Shown here: in pieces, positions 46,019 through 57,889 of the stretch
How the letters are laid out: each line of letters opens with the position of its first letter
Numbering within the stretch: position 1 is the first letter of the stretch
Assembly (NCBI GenBank): GCA_030652805.1
Contig: JAUSPT010000032.1
Location: forward strand, 1 to 64,000
Length of the DNA: 64,000 bases
DNA from: a bacterium
GTDB lineage: Bacteria > JAHJDO01
Reading direction: 5' to 3'
The notes under the pieces: generated by a model
Database searches by the model: none
Told to the model about the DNA's origin: nothing
What the model saw: only the letters and a program-made list of their open reading frames with translations
Translations under genes and position numbers: made by a program

Positions 46019-46852
46019 TCACTGGCTCAGTTCGATGCACGCGATAAAAGCCCTTTGTATTCTGATGAGTTCCAAGGGTCTGTCCACAGGAGTCATGTGG
46101 GCACTTCCCTGTATGACATGATACTGATGGTCATTGGCAAAGTCAGACTGCCATTTAGTAAAGGCAGGCGTACACAAATCGTCGCTTCCGCAGGTTATAA
46201 GAACAGGGACATCCAGCCTGGACAGTTGCGAGGTTACGTCTACCGTTTTTAGATTCCCAGGTAAATTCAACTCCGAATCACTTGCAACCATAACGTCGTG
46301 GACTGCAGTATTTCGTGCGGCAATCAATTTCTTCATCGATTCAGGTAATGGCCAGGTGTGTGTCACATGCCGCCTTGTAAATTCCATACATGCCTCGTCA
46401 TAGTCGCTCTTTGTCCCTACCCCGTTCAACTCATAGTCATCAATAATCTGCCCTGCTTTTCCATTCAAACAACTCAAGCCCTGCTTAAGTTTTGGGGCAA
46501 CATGATTGATGTAATAGGGAAAACTCAATACCGGACTATGGAGAGAAATGGACAATATGCCGTCGGGGTGTTTGGCAGCAAATCCAACAGCCAGAGTAGT
46601 TCCCCATGAATGACCAATCAAATGGTACTTCTTCAGTCCCAGACCGTCCCTAAACGCCTGAAACGCTACGAGATTATGATGACTGCCTCCCGGACCGCCG
46701 TGCAGAACCAACGCAGCCGGCGCACTGCCGGAGCCAATTCTGCCGTACCATAATTTGTATGTATGACCGTCATAGATGTAGTTGAGGAAACCTTCGTAAT
46801 CATAATCAGGTTCTGTTAAGATTTTTTCCACAGATACTTGTTCTTCATTCAT
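46019..46852 (-). CDS. pip: Alpha/beta hydrolase, proline iminopeptidase-like
   Basis: An alpha/beta hydrolase of 277 residues from the ATG at 46852. LVLHGGPGGSHHNLVAF is the oxyanion-hole HGGPG signature of prolyl iminopeptidases, GHSWGTTLAV carries the nucleophile, and ITCGSDDLCTP and GSAHMTPVD carry the Asp and His. Family members release N-terminal proline from peptides, but substrates vary. The frame reaches upstream to 46924, yet its start overlaps the preceding Cache-PAS stop by 8 nt (ATGAATGA), so 46852 is chosen. Confidence 0.82.
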   Translation of the reverse strand: MNEEQVSVEKILTEPDYDYEGFLNYIYDGHTYKLWYGRIGSGSAPAALVLHGGPGGSHHNLVAFQAFRDGLGLKKYHLIGHSWGTTLAVGFAAKHPDGILSISLHSPVLSFPYYINHVAPKLKQGLSCLNGKAGQIIDDYELNGVGTKSDYDEACMEFTRRHVTHTWPLPESMKKLIAARNTAVHDVMVASDSELNLPGNLKTVDVTSQLSRLDVPVLITCGSDDLCTPAFTKWQSDFANDHQYHVIQGSAHMTPVDRPLELIRIQRAFIACIELSQ

Positions 46853-47828
46853 GATCTCTTGTTTTTTTGTGGCTGGATATGTCTTGAATAATGCCGAACA
46901 AACGAGTTGCCTTATGGTTTTCATCCATTATCAACCACGATTGTATACGGATTGGAAATACGGTTCCGTCTTTTCTGATATATTCCTTTTCATACACGCC
47001 TGAGTACCCTGTTTTCATAACTTTCTTAAAAAGATCATTTTCCATTGCGTGCCATTTTGAAGGTGTGAGTTCCTGATAAGTAATGGACTTAATTTCTTCA
47101 GATGTATACCCGAGCATTTTAAGATAATTCCTATTGGCTTCGATAGTAATGCCATCTAAAGAATTGATAACTATACCTTCGTCTTTGTACTTCCTAAGTT
47201 CATTAAGAAGAATGTTGTAACTATCAACATTCATTAATAAGCCAGGTCCCAATTCCTTGATTTCTTTAAGAAGTTTTTGAGAGGATTCAATACTCAAGTT
47301 ACTATAGTTGATCTCTTTGATGTAGTATCCACTACCGACAACCCATCCGAATGGTTTAAACAGGAGTACGTATGATCTCTTGGGTTGAGCTGTGGTCTGT
47401 CCCTTCCTCGGAAACCAGTACTCGACATACCCGCCACCAGCTTTGCCTTTTGTCAGGAATCTCTTTATGTAGAACGTGCCCTGATGGTCTCTGTCCTCAA
47501 GTCGATTCCTTCCCTCCACATCTTTTCGGCCGTACAAAACCACATTGACGCCTTCAGTCGTATCGGCCCAAAAATATCCTTCGGTACCGTACTTAAGTTC
47601 TCGCAGAAGGTCGGCACCAAGCTTCTTTGCCTGCTTAAGGTTCATTTCCCCCTGTTGATGTTTTGTGAAAATTGCCTGAAGCATGCTGACCGCTGTTTCG
47701 ACCTCATGCTTGATCAGCAGGTCCTGAGCCGACGAATTTTTCAGCTTTTCAATCTGCGTACAAGCCGGCAGACAAAAAAATGAAATACTCAGAAGAACCA
47801 CAAACATTGTCATCTTTGCCCTTTTCAT
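46845..47828 (-). CDS. Cache-PAS sensory lipoprotein without output domain
   Basis: From the ATG at 47828 (GGAGG 5 nt upstream) this gives 327 residues. The N-terminus is a signal peptide with lipobox LPAC. Residues about 55-165 form a single Cache domain (YGTEGYFWADTT, DVEGRNRLEDRDHQG, VVGSGYYIKEI). Residues about 200-320 form a PAS domain ending DISSHKKTRDHE. No kinase, GGDEF, HD-GYP or methyl-accepting domain follows; the frame stops where one would begin. Upstream in-frame codons to 47936 run through the attC-like half-site. Confidence 0.75.
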   Translation of the reverse strand: MKRAKMTMFVVLLSISFFCLPACTQIEKLKNSSAQDLLIKHEVETAVSMLQAIFTKHQQGEMNLKQAKKLGADLLRELKYGTEGYFWADTTEGVNVVLYGRKDVEGRNRLEDRDHQGTFYIKRFLTKGKAGGGYVEYWFPRKGQTTAQPKRSYVLLFKPFGWVVGSGYYIKEINYSNLSIESSQKLLKEIKELGPGLLMNVDSYNILLNELRKYKDEGIVINSLDGITIEANRNYLKMLGYTSEEIKSITYQELTPSKWHAMENDLFKKVMKTGYSGVYEKEYIRKDGTVFPIRIQSWLIMDENHKATRLFGIIQDISSHKKTRDHE

Positions 47829-47861
47829 ACTTCCTCCTTTTTTATTGTTGAGTTGTTCAAT

Positions 47862-47886
47862 GTCGCCTGCATCCGTCTTGTTATGC
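47862..47886 (-). repeat. attC half-site related to 15786-15810
   Basis: On the plus strand this 25-nt stretch reads GTCGCCTGCATCCGTCTTGT followed by TATGC. It matches 15786-15810 at 20 of the first 22 positions. Read on the minus strand it starts GCATAAC, a cassette outer box, at the stop codon of the 170-residue gene. The matching second arm expected for a full attC is not visible downstream, so it looks like a truncated site. Confidence 0.4.
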
Positions 47887-48393
47887 TCCTTTTTTAAGCT
47901 TAATATTTTGTGTGTTTTGAATATAGTCAGATGCACAAATCATATATTTTTCAAAATTTTCAACGTCAGAAAATTCGTTCCCATCACTTCCATATTTACG
48001 AATCAACTCTTGACGGTTTTTCATCTCAGAGCGGTCAAGCCATTGTTTGTCAAACAAAACTCCATAGATGAGATACGTGGTCATTATCAATCTAATCATC
48101 AATTCTCGAATGCGTTTGTTTTGAGTGATTGCTTCTACAGCTTTTGGCTCAATGAGATTTTTGATAGTGTCAACCTTGCTTTGAACATCTGGTTGTAGGC
48201 TATCATAGACTTTGACAAAATCATCACCCATCAAATAATTAACAACTTGTATTGCAAGAACCTTTGCAGAGTCTGGAGTCATCTGTGTTCCATACTGAGA
48301 TGCCAGATCTAGGTATAGACAAAATCTAAGTTTCGAATCTAAATTCGCAATTGCATTGAGTTGGCTACGAAAATTCTTTTTTAACCGAAACAT
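47881..48393 (-). CDS. Hypothetical cytoplasmic protein
   Basis: No family is recognised in this 170-residue, helical, mostly charged protein without signal peptide or membrane segment. Base use is A+T-rich, near the host average. Read on its strand, GTTATGC lies 39 nt upstream of the ATG (48432-48438) and GCATAAC overlaps its stop (47880-47886). Those are the positions of the outer boxes of an integron cassette. The 215 nt upstream to xerD hold no other gene. Confidence 0.55.
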   Translation of the reverse strand: MFRLKKNFRSQLNAIANLDSKLRFCLYLDLASQYGTQMTPDSAKVLAIQVVNYLMGDDFVKVYDSLQPDVQSKVDTIKNLIEPKAVEAITQNKRIRELMIRLIMTTYLIYGVLFDKQWLDRSEMKNRQELIRKYGSDGNEFSDVENFEKYMICASDYIQNTQNIKLKKGA

Positions 48394-48608
48394 ATAAATA
48401 TCTTCAAATATAGGTAAATATCAAATTGTCAGCATAACAATTAACATATGAAATCCACGTTTTTTGCTTCTTTATTATAAAACTACCCGAAATATATCAA
48501 ATTTTTATTGATTTAGTCAAATCAATTCCCGCTAACTTCTATATTTGCAATACAATACCAGTAAAAACGGATTCCATATATCCTGGCTGTTGTGGCAGAC
48601 TACCATTG

Positions 48609-49489
48609 TTACCCTCTTGGATGAAACTTCTGGTGAACTTCTCTGAGGCGGGCTCTGTCTATGTGAGTATAAATTTGTGTGGTGGAAATATCTACATGAC
48701 CAAGCATTTCCTGAACAGACCTTAGATCCGCGCCATGGGAGAGAAGATGTGTGGCAAAACAGTGCCTTAGTGTGTGAACTGTTATCTCTTTATTCATGCC
48801 CATTAATACGGAGTACCTTTTTATTATTTTCCATATCCCCTGTCTTGTATATCTTCTGCCAAGCCGGGTTATGAAAAGCATATTGCTGTTACCTCTGGCA
48901 ACATATTTGCTTCTTACTGCATCTATGTATTTTTTAACAGCTTTTTGAGCTTTTCTGCCAACAGGTATAATGCGCTCCTTTGAGCCCTTGCCAATACATT
49001 TCAGATACCCTTCGTGCAAATCTATATTATCAATAGGGAGATTGATAAGCTCTGATACCCTCATACCTGTAGCATAGAGGAGCTCAAGTATTGCTTTATC
49101 TTTTATTCCCTGTTCTTTATTATCTGGCAAAGCCAATAATCTCTCTACTTCATCCTGAGAAAGCACTTCTGGTAAAGACAAACCTGTTTTTGGAGAATCT
49201 AAATTTAGAGTAGGATCATCGTTTATTACATCTTCATTAACCAGAAACTTATAAAACATTCTTATAGCAACTAGATTTCTTGAAATGGAACGTATGGCAA
49301 GCTTGCTTTTTCTAAGATAAATAAGATAGGCTATTATATCTCTGGGACCTACACCTTCTATGCTGACACTAGATTTTTTATCCAAAAAGCCTAAGAATTT
49401 AGTTAAGTCTCTCCTGTAAGCCTCTAATGTGTTAGCAGCGAGCCCTCGTTCTACTGAAAGATAATCTATAAACTGGTCAAGTAATTGAT

Positions 49490-49493
<4 letters not shown>
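48609..49493 (-). CDS. xerD: Site-specific tyrosine recombinase XerD
   Basis: XerD (with XerC or alone) resolves chromosome dimers at dif. Length 294 is normal. Catalytic residues: Arg in ATGMRVSEL, Lys in GKGSKERIIP, HTLRHCFATHLL, GHVDISTTQIYTHID with the nucleophile Tyr. There is no insertion of the type that marks integron integrases, so it is a housekeeping Xer. Its start overlaps the MBL gene by 4 nt. It ends the long leftward run and abuts the cassette-like array. Confidence 0.93.
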
Positions 49494-52848
<3,355 letters not shown>

Positions 52849-52854
52849 ACAATA

Positions 52855-53838
52855 TCATTCCATGCTTTTTCTCAGTTCATCTATAGACACTGTGGCTGTT
52901 CCAAGCTTCCCAACAACAATACCTGCAGCATGATTTGCAATATATGCAGATTCATACATTGATGCTTTATTTCCAAGACACAATGCAAGCACTCCAACAA
53001 CTGTATCTCCTGCTCCGGTTACATCAAAAACCTCTTTTGCAACAGTTGGAATATTGGCTACTTTGCCGTCTCTTTCAAAAAGGGACATTCCCTTCTCTCC
53101 GCGAGTGATTAATATTGAATTTGCCTGTAATAACTTTAATAAACTCTTCCCTACCCGCACTAAACTTTGTTCATCCTTTATCTCTGTTTTAAGACTCTCT
53201 CCCGCTTCATGATTATTTGGTGTTATCATAGTTACGTTCTTGTAATATGTAAGATGTCTTGGTATAGGGTCAACAATAATTGGATAATTAAATTCTCTGT
53301 TCAACTTTATAATTTGTTTAACTAGATACCGTGTTACAATGCCCTTCCCGTAATCAGATATGACAATGGCAGAAATTTCACGCATATTGGATTTGATATA
53401 TGCAAGTATTCTTTTTGCTTCTGTAGACTTAATCTGGCTGACAAATTCCTTATCTGTCCTGACAACTTGCTGATGTTGAGCAATGATTCTTGTCTTCACT
53501 ATAGTTGGTCTTTTCTTGCTTAGAATAATTCCATCCTCATTCATGCCCTGTTTCTTTACCAACTGCAGAAATTCTTCTCCTGCAATATCGTCTCCAATAA
53601 TTCCTGTAATTAATGCCTCTGCACCAAGTGCACATATATTATTTGCAACATTAGATGCGCCACCCATCATAATAGATTCGGAGCTGATTTTAACAACAGG
53701 CACAGGCGCTTCTGGGGAAATGCGCTCCACAGTGCCCCAGACAAATCTATCAAGCATCAGATCGCCTACAACAAGCACTTTTGTGCTCTTAAACCCTGCT
53801 ATCACGTGTCTCAACTGGTTTATATCTATACCTTTCAT
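52855..53838 (-). CDS. rfaE1: Heptose-7-phosphate kinase (RfaE domain I)
   Basis: A PfkB-family kinase of 327 residues that phosphorylates D-glycero-D-manno-heptose-7-P at C1 for lipopolysaccharide core. Landmarks: LVVGDLMLDRFVWG, PEAPVPVVK, MGGASNVANNICALGA, and the ATP-site FDVTGAGDTVVGVLAL. The adenylyltransferase half (domain II) is not fused. It overlaps the oxidoreductase gamma gene by 4 nt. Its presence supports an LPS-bearing outer membrane. Confidence 0.92.
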   Translation of the reverse strand: MKGIDINQLRHVIAGFKSTKVLVVGDLMLDRFVWGTVERISPEAPVPVVKISSESIMMGGASNVANNICALGAEALITGIIGDDIAGEEFLQLVKKQGMNEDGIILSKKRPTIVKTRIIAQHQQVVRTDKEFVSQIKSTEAKRILAYIKSNMREISAIVISDYGKGIVTRYLVKQIIKLNREFNYPIIVDPIPRHLTYYKNVTMITPNNHEAGESLKTEIKDEQSLVRVGKSLLKLLQANSILITRGEKGMSLFERDGKVANIPTVAKEVFDVTGAGDTVVGVLALCLGNKASMYESAYIANHAAGIVVGKLGTATVSIDELRKSME

Positions 53839-54365
53839 GCCTTGAATCCTCTCTCTAATGCCTTAACATTTATTGGGATAAGATTATGTCTCCTGGGAGG
53901 AAGGATTTTTTCTAAAGCTGACTTTAGAAAATCCAGCTTTACCTCACCAGTTTCCCTCGCAAATGCTCCTAAAACAATCATATTTGCTACCTTCAGATTC
54001 TCAAGCCCAATTGCCATATCATTTGCAGGAACTTCTACAACTCTTATTTTAGTCCTTATATCCTTATTTATTTTTACCAGACTACTGTTCGCAATTATGA
54101 GTCCATCATTCAAAACAAGTTTGGAAAATTTATCCAATGATGCCTGGTTCATTACAATAAGCGTATCCGGATGTGATATAAATGGAGAAGCTATTTCTCT
54201 TTCCGATATAATAACTGAGCAATTTGCAGTTCCTCCACGCATTTCCGGCCCGTATGAAGGAAGAGAGGTAACGTGTTTACCTTCTTTCATGCCGGCATAT
54301 GCCAGCATCTTACCCATTGACACTATTCCCTGCCCGCCAAAACCTGCTACAAGAATCCGCTGCAT
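53835..54365 (-). CDS. vorC: 2-oxoacid:ferredoxin oxidoreductase, gamma subunit
   Basis: This subunit of 176 residues belongs to the POR/KOR/VOR enzymes that oxidise 2-oxoacids to acyl-CoA with ferredoxin. It shows AGFGGQGIVSMGKMLAYAG, SYGPEMRGGTANCSVI and MNQASLDKF, typical of the gamma domain. The beta and alpha subunits lie 5.6 kb upstream at 59959 and 60702, and a restriction block has been placed between them. AAGGTGG precedes the ATG. The symbol is by analogy with VOR-type operons. Confidence 0.88.
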   Translation of the reverse strand: MQRILVAGFGGQGIVSMGKMLAYAGMKEGKHVTSLPSYGPEMRGGTANCSVIISEREIASPFISHPDTLIVMNQASLDKFSKLVLNDGLIIANSSLVKINKDIRTKIRVVEVPANDMAIGLENLKVANMIVLGAFARETGEVKLDFLKSALEKILPPRRHNLIPINVKALERGFKA

Positions 54366-54383
54366 CTAAAAACCACCTTTCAT

Positions 54384-54455
54384 GTCATTGCGAGTCAAAG
54401 GCGAAGCAATCTCGTCTTCTGGGATTACTTCGTCGCTAATACTTCTCGTAATGAC
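54384..54455. repeat. Palindromic GTCATTGCGAG-type dispersed repeat
   Basis: A 72-nt imperfect palindrome starts GTCATTGCGAG and ends CTCGTAATGAC, with AGGCGAAGCAATCTCGTC in the left arm and GATTACTTCGTCGCT in the right. This is the widely seen repeat found scattered in many bacterial genomes between genes. It sits between MTase2 and the gamma gene, at the left edge of the inserted block, so it may mark or have aided the junction. Only one copy is in the window. Confidence 0.75.
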
Positions 54456-54483
54456 ATCTTTAATCATATTCTAAAAATTAAGT

Positions 54484-55167
54484 TTAAATTTTCTGCATAA
54501 TGAACAGTTGCTTAAACCCTCGTAAATAAAAGTTGAATTCTCTTGCTCGTTTATGCCAAATTCCTGTATTGGATGTTTGATTGTGCCGTGTAACACATAT
54601 CATATCAACTGGTTTAAAATATTTTTCTAAAATAGCATACATTTGGAAACCAACTGGGATAAATCCAGTTTTTTTGCGCCAGTGGTCTCCAATAAGCCAT
54701 GCCATATACTTTCCTATTTTTAAAATCCGATGCGTTTCCTTTGCAACTTTTCCTAATTCTTCAAAGAATTTTGTGCTTTCGCAAGAAATGTTACCAATAT
54801 TATCAGGGTGTTCATTATATTTTATATTATCCGAATAAGGCGAATCAATAAAAACAAAATCTGCGACTTCATTATCCAATGGTAATTTTCTAGCATCAGC
54901 TTGTTTTATATCTGCTCTGTAAGGCACTATATCAAATCCTAGCACCTCTCGATTTTCTTCCTTACAAACATCGATAGTAGTTCCACTTCCACACATAGGG
55001 TCAACCACCAAATCTCCTTCTTTTGTGTACCTTTGAAGTAAGTTCCAGACAATAAATGCAGGCGTAACACCTGGATATTTATTATTACCGTGTGGTTTAT
55101 CCCCATAATTTTGGGTTGGAAAATCCCATAATGTTGTTGTTTCGAATGATGGGGTGGTATTTTTCAT
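54484..55167 (-). CDS. DNA methyltransferase 2 (N4/N6 amino type)
   Basis: A 227-residue adenine-N6 or cytosine-N4 methyltransferase. Motif X-like NKYPGVTPAFIV (about 29-40), SAM motif I DPMCGSGTT (56-64), and catalytic motif IV DSPY (108-111), which has Ser for the usual middle Pro. Order X-I-IV means no large target-recognition insert before IV. Its position at the end of a block with a nuclease gene suggests it protects one strand or site. It may be too small for full recognition on its own. Confidence 0.85.
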   Translation of the reverse strand: MKNTTPSFETTTLWDFPTQNYGDKPHGNNKYPGVTPAFIVWNLLQRYTKEGDLVVDPMCGSGTTIDVCKEENREVLGFDIVPYRADIKQADARKLPLDNEVADFVFIDSPYSDNIKYNEHPDNIGNISCESTKFFEELGKVAKETHRILKIGKYMAWLIGDHWRKKTGFIPVGFQMYAILEKYFKPVDMICVTRHNQTSNTGIWHKRAREFNFYLRGFKQLFIMQKI

Positions 55168-55168
55168 G

Positions 55169-56419
55169 TCACCACCTTATATTTTTATCAAAAACCTTTT
55201 GCACTATGAATAAAAGTAATTTGTTAATTTCTATAAAAGTATTTTGTTCACTTTCACTTAGGTTGCTAACACTACTTTTCTCTGCTTCCTTTGTGTGAAC
55301 AACATTATTTCTAATTAAATAAATAATATCTGACAATAGATTAGCCATTTTATCTTTATCCCAGTTATTCGGCTCTATATCATTTTTGTTTATAACATCT
55401 TCACAAAATTTCTTAAAATTCTGAATTTTTGCAAATTCTTCCTTTATAAAAGGGAAATCATTTGAAATATCTTCAATTACTAATTTCAGCATCCCTCTTT
55501 CGCTTTTAGCATTTTCAATCTGTTTAAATTCTTTTTTAGTTTTAAGCTCCTTAAGGCCTTTTATATAATTATAAAAGTATTTATAAAAATAAGACTCCAA
55601 AGCATGATATAGTTCCAGAAATTGATAACTTGGATCTAAGTTTTCCATTGCTGATATATAAAATTTTAGTGAGTCAATATTATATTGTTTTTTGTTTGAT
55701 AATAACAAGGAATCCGTAGCTTTATCGTAGATTTCATTAATGTTTTGTGGCATATTTATTTTAAAAGGAGTGCGTGTCTTACGTTCAGTAAGTCCTAGGT
55801 CGGTACATAACCTGTATAATAACTTTTCTTGTAAAGTTTCTTTATCTTTTTTTACCTTTAAAATATATTTCATGGGCTTAAACAAGGAACAAAAATTAAT
55901 GTATATGTCAGTATCTACACTGAAAACATAATGATTCCTAATAAGCCTTTCTCTAAGTTGAAAAATATAGATAGGCAATACCTCCTTTGGATAATATAAG
56001 TCTTCTTTACTATCTTCATTTATGAAGAAATATCCCCAGCAATATCTCCTTTTGGATAGAGAACTTTTGGACAGAGGGAATAAGTCTGAGTTCTCTTCAT
56101 CTTTTAAATTCACAAGAGGAGATTCTTTTAGTTCCAGATAAATATAGTTATTTAACTCTAATCTTTGACCAATAGGTTTAGCGAACTCAATTGCAGTTTT
56201 GTTTAAGAATAAAATATCAAATATAGGTTTAGAGAATTTAATCTTTAACTTTGAAAAATCAACTCCATACTCTTTATTATCTCTTTTGTAGACAGCACTC
56301 TTTAGGGAGTCCAAGAATTCTGGTTTACTTTTCCACAAGCTATCTATTATCTCTTGAGGATACAAGGATATAACTTCAGAGTAGAACTTTATAGCCTTTT
56401 GTTCATTTATATTGACCAT
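55169..56419 (-). CDS. Hypothetical protein with HEPN-like C-terminus
   Basis: No full-length family is recognised in the 416 residues. About residues 270-400 look like a HEPN fold: ALESYFYKYFYNYIKG and, near residue 370, RNNVVH (RX4H), the catalytic pattern of HEPN RNases. The N-terminal half is mixed alpha/beta with no clear motif. It lies between the DGxQR-like gene (5 nt) and MTase2 (1 nt), tightly in the block. Start: a frame reaches 56449, but AAGGA favours the ATG at 56419. RNase toxin or sensor roles are inference. Confidence 0.55.
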   Translation of the reverse strand: MVNINEQKAIKFYSEVISLYPQEIIDSLWKSKPEFLDSLKSAVYKRDNKEYGVDFSKLKIKFSKPIFDILFLNKTAIEFAKPIGQRLELNNYIYLELKESPLVNLKDEENSDLFPLSKSSLSKRRYCWGYFFINEDSKEDLYYPKEVLPIYIFQLRERLIRNHYVFSVDTDIYINFCSLFKPMKYILKVKKDKETLQEKLLYRLCTDLGLTERKTRTPFKINMPQNINEIYDKATDSLLLSNKKQYNIDSLKFYISAMENLDPSYQFLELYHALESYFYKYFYNYIKGLKELKTKKEFKQIENAKSERGMLKLVIEDISNDFPFIKEEFAKIQNFKKFCEDVINKNDIEPNNWDKDKMANLLSDIIYLIRNNVVHTKEAEKSSVSNLSESEQNTFIEINKLLLFIVQKVFDKNIRW

Positions 56420-56424
56420 GGACA

Positions 56425-57633
56425 TTATCCTTGAGTTGCCCTTTGCCATATCATCTCGAAGTTATTTTCACCTCCAAGGAATTCATTAAATCCATGAAAG
56501 AAAAAGTTTCTAAGGGTAATACCGATCTTTTTTGATCGGGCTTCTTCATCTTCAAGAATATTGCTTAGAATTCTGAGTTTTAATGGGTCTTCAATATTTT
56601 CATCAAAAATTCTGAAGAATTCGCTTTTCCTACTTTCGTAATTTTCATTATTTCTATTTCTATAGTTCCCACATGACGCGAAAAATCCTGACAAAAAAGG
56701 TGCAGAATTCATAAAACCGTTTCTTGATGTCCACTCTAACGATTTTTCATTTCCAAAATCATCTGACTCTTTCATTCTTTCCCTATACTTCTTCCAAAGT
56801 TTCTCATCTAAATTAAATAATAAATTTGAGAATTGTTCTATATCATCGTCACTGCACAATTTCAATGTATCTGAATGTTCTTCAATAAATCGCATCCTTT
56901 CCAGTTCTGCCACAACTATATTTGTTTTATCCACTATTGGATCACGAGTATTAAAAGCAGTAAGAGCTTCAACTATGTTTGCAAAACTATACTGATATGG
57001 TTTTTTTGAAGGAGAAGAATCTTTGTACGTAGAAAATCTCATATCTTCTATTCCACGTTTTGTGGCAATATTTGATATCGCTTCTTTAAGTGGTATATAT
57101 AGAATTTCGAGTTGATGGCGCATACTCATTTTAAATTGTCCTGTATTTAATACCAATATCTTATACAAGAGAGCGTTTGTTTTTATAGAGTACCACAACT
57201 CAGCTCTTATTCTCGAACTTTTGAAGTGCTTTAATTTTTCAGGTTTATCTTTCAATTCGTCAATTACATTTAAAATACAATATGTTCTTTGCAAACCATC
57301 TAATATTGAAAGCGATTTCTCATTTACTTTATCGTTTATTATATCTTCTATTCTTTTCGTATCTTCAATATCCTTTATGCTATCTGAAAATTCTCTGCTT
57401 GCCACCAATGAAAGTGGGGGCATAATTGTATTGCTTTTTAAATCTTCTTTTAAACGATTATAGACATCATTTTTTCTGGAAATAACTTTCCCTCTCTGTA
57501 TGGGCAAATTCTCTAAATTGTTTTTGACTAATTCAATGTAGTTACCGATACCTATATCTATTAGCAAACATTTTCCACTTACTTTCTTATCTTCCTTTAA
57601 GTCAAATACTCTAATTTTATTATTTATGCCCAT
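56425..57633 (-). CDS. DGxQR-motif protein (ParB/DndB-like)
   Basis: The 402-residue protein has LDGLQRTYCIL at 111-121 and VLNTGQFKMS at 161-170. These match the DGQ(Q/H)R and N-T-G motifs shared by DndB-like (DGQHR), DUF262 and ParB-type proteins, which act in phosphorothioation and restriction systems. The rest is unrecognised and helical at the C-terminus (about 290-400). GGAG precedes the ATG. It overlaps the 89-residue gene by 14 nt and ends 5 nt before the HEPN-like gene. Nuclease, NTPase or regulator roles cannot be separated. Confidence 0.5.
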   Translation of the reverse strand: MGINNKIRVFDLKEDKKVSGKCLLIDIGIGNYIELVKNNLENLPIQRGKVISRKNDVYNRLKEDLKSNTIMPPLSLVASREFSDSIKDIEDTKRIEDIINDKVNEKSLSILDGLQRTYCILNVIDELKDKPEKLKHFKSSRIRAELWYSIKTNALLYKILVLNTGQFKMSMRHQLEILYIPLKEAISNIATKRGIEDMRFSTYKDSSPSKKPYQYSFANIVEALTAFNTRDPIVDKTNIVVAELERMRFIEEHSDTLKLCSDDDIEQFSNLLFNLDEKLWKKYRERMKESDDFGNEKSLEWTSRNGFMNSAPFLSGFFASCGNYRNRNNENYESRKSEFFRIFDENIEDPLKLRILSNILEDEEARSKKIGITLRNFFFHGFNEFLGGENNFEMIWQRATQG

Positions 57634-57889
57634 TTTTCACTCCTTTTAAAGTTTTCTCCTTACTGTTTTTGTCCCAATTATAATAAGTCTCCATTACTTT
57701 GTTATACATCTCACTTTCAAATCTTTCATCCCTTTTGGCACCAAGAATATTGCTCAAATGGACTTGTGCAAAAAGTAAATACTCTCTCCGTTTGATAACG
57801 TCTGGTGGATATGGTGTAAAATTGGGTCTATTAACAAAGAGTTCATAGTCAATTTTCTTGAATTCTTGCTCAATTTGTTTCTTGGTCAT
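57620..57889 (-). CDS. Hypothetical 89-residue protein in restriction block
   Basis: Not recognised. The sequence is charged and aromatic (NRPNFTPYPPDVIKRREYLL) with predicted helices and no signal or membrane segment. GGAGAG lies about 8 nt before the ATG, and the frame overlaps both neighbours (nuclease, 20 nt; DGxQR gene, 14 nt). It is clearly translated with them. A small accessory or inhibitor of the nuclease is one guess. Confidence 0.5.
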   Translation of the reverse strand: MTKKQIEQEFKKIDYELFVNRPNFTPYPPDVIKRREYLLFAQVHLSNILGAKRDERFESEMYNKVMETYYNWDKNSKEKTLKGVKNGHK

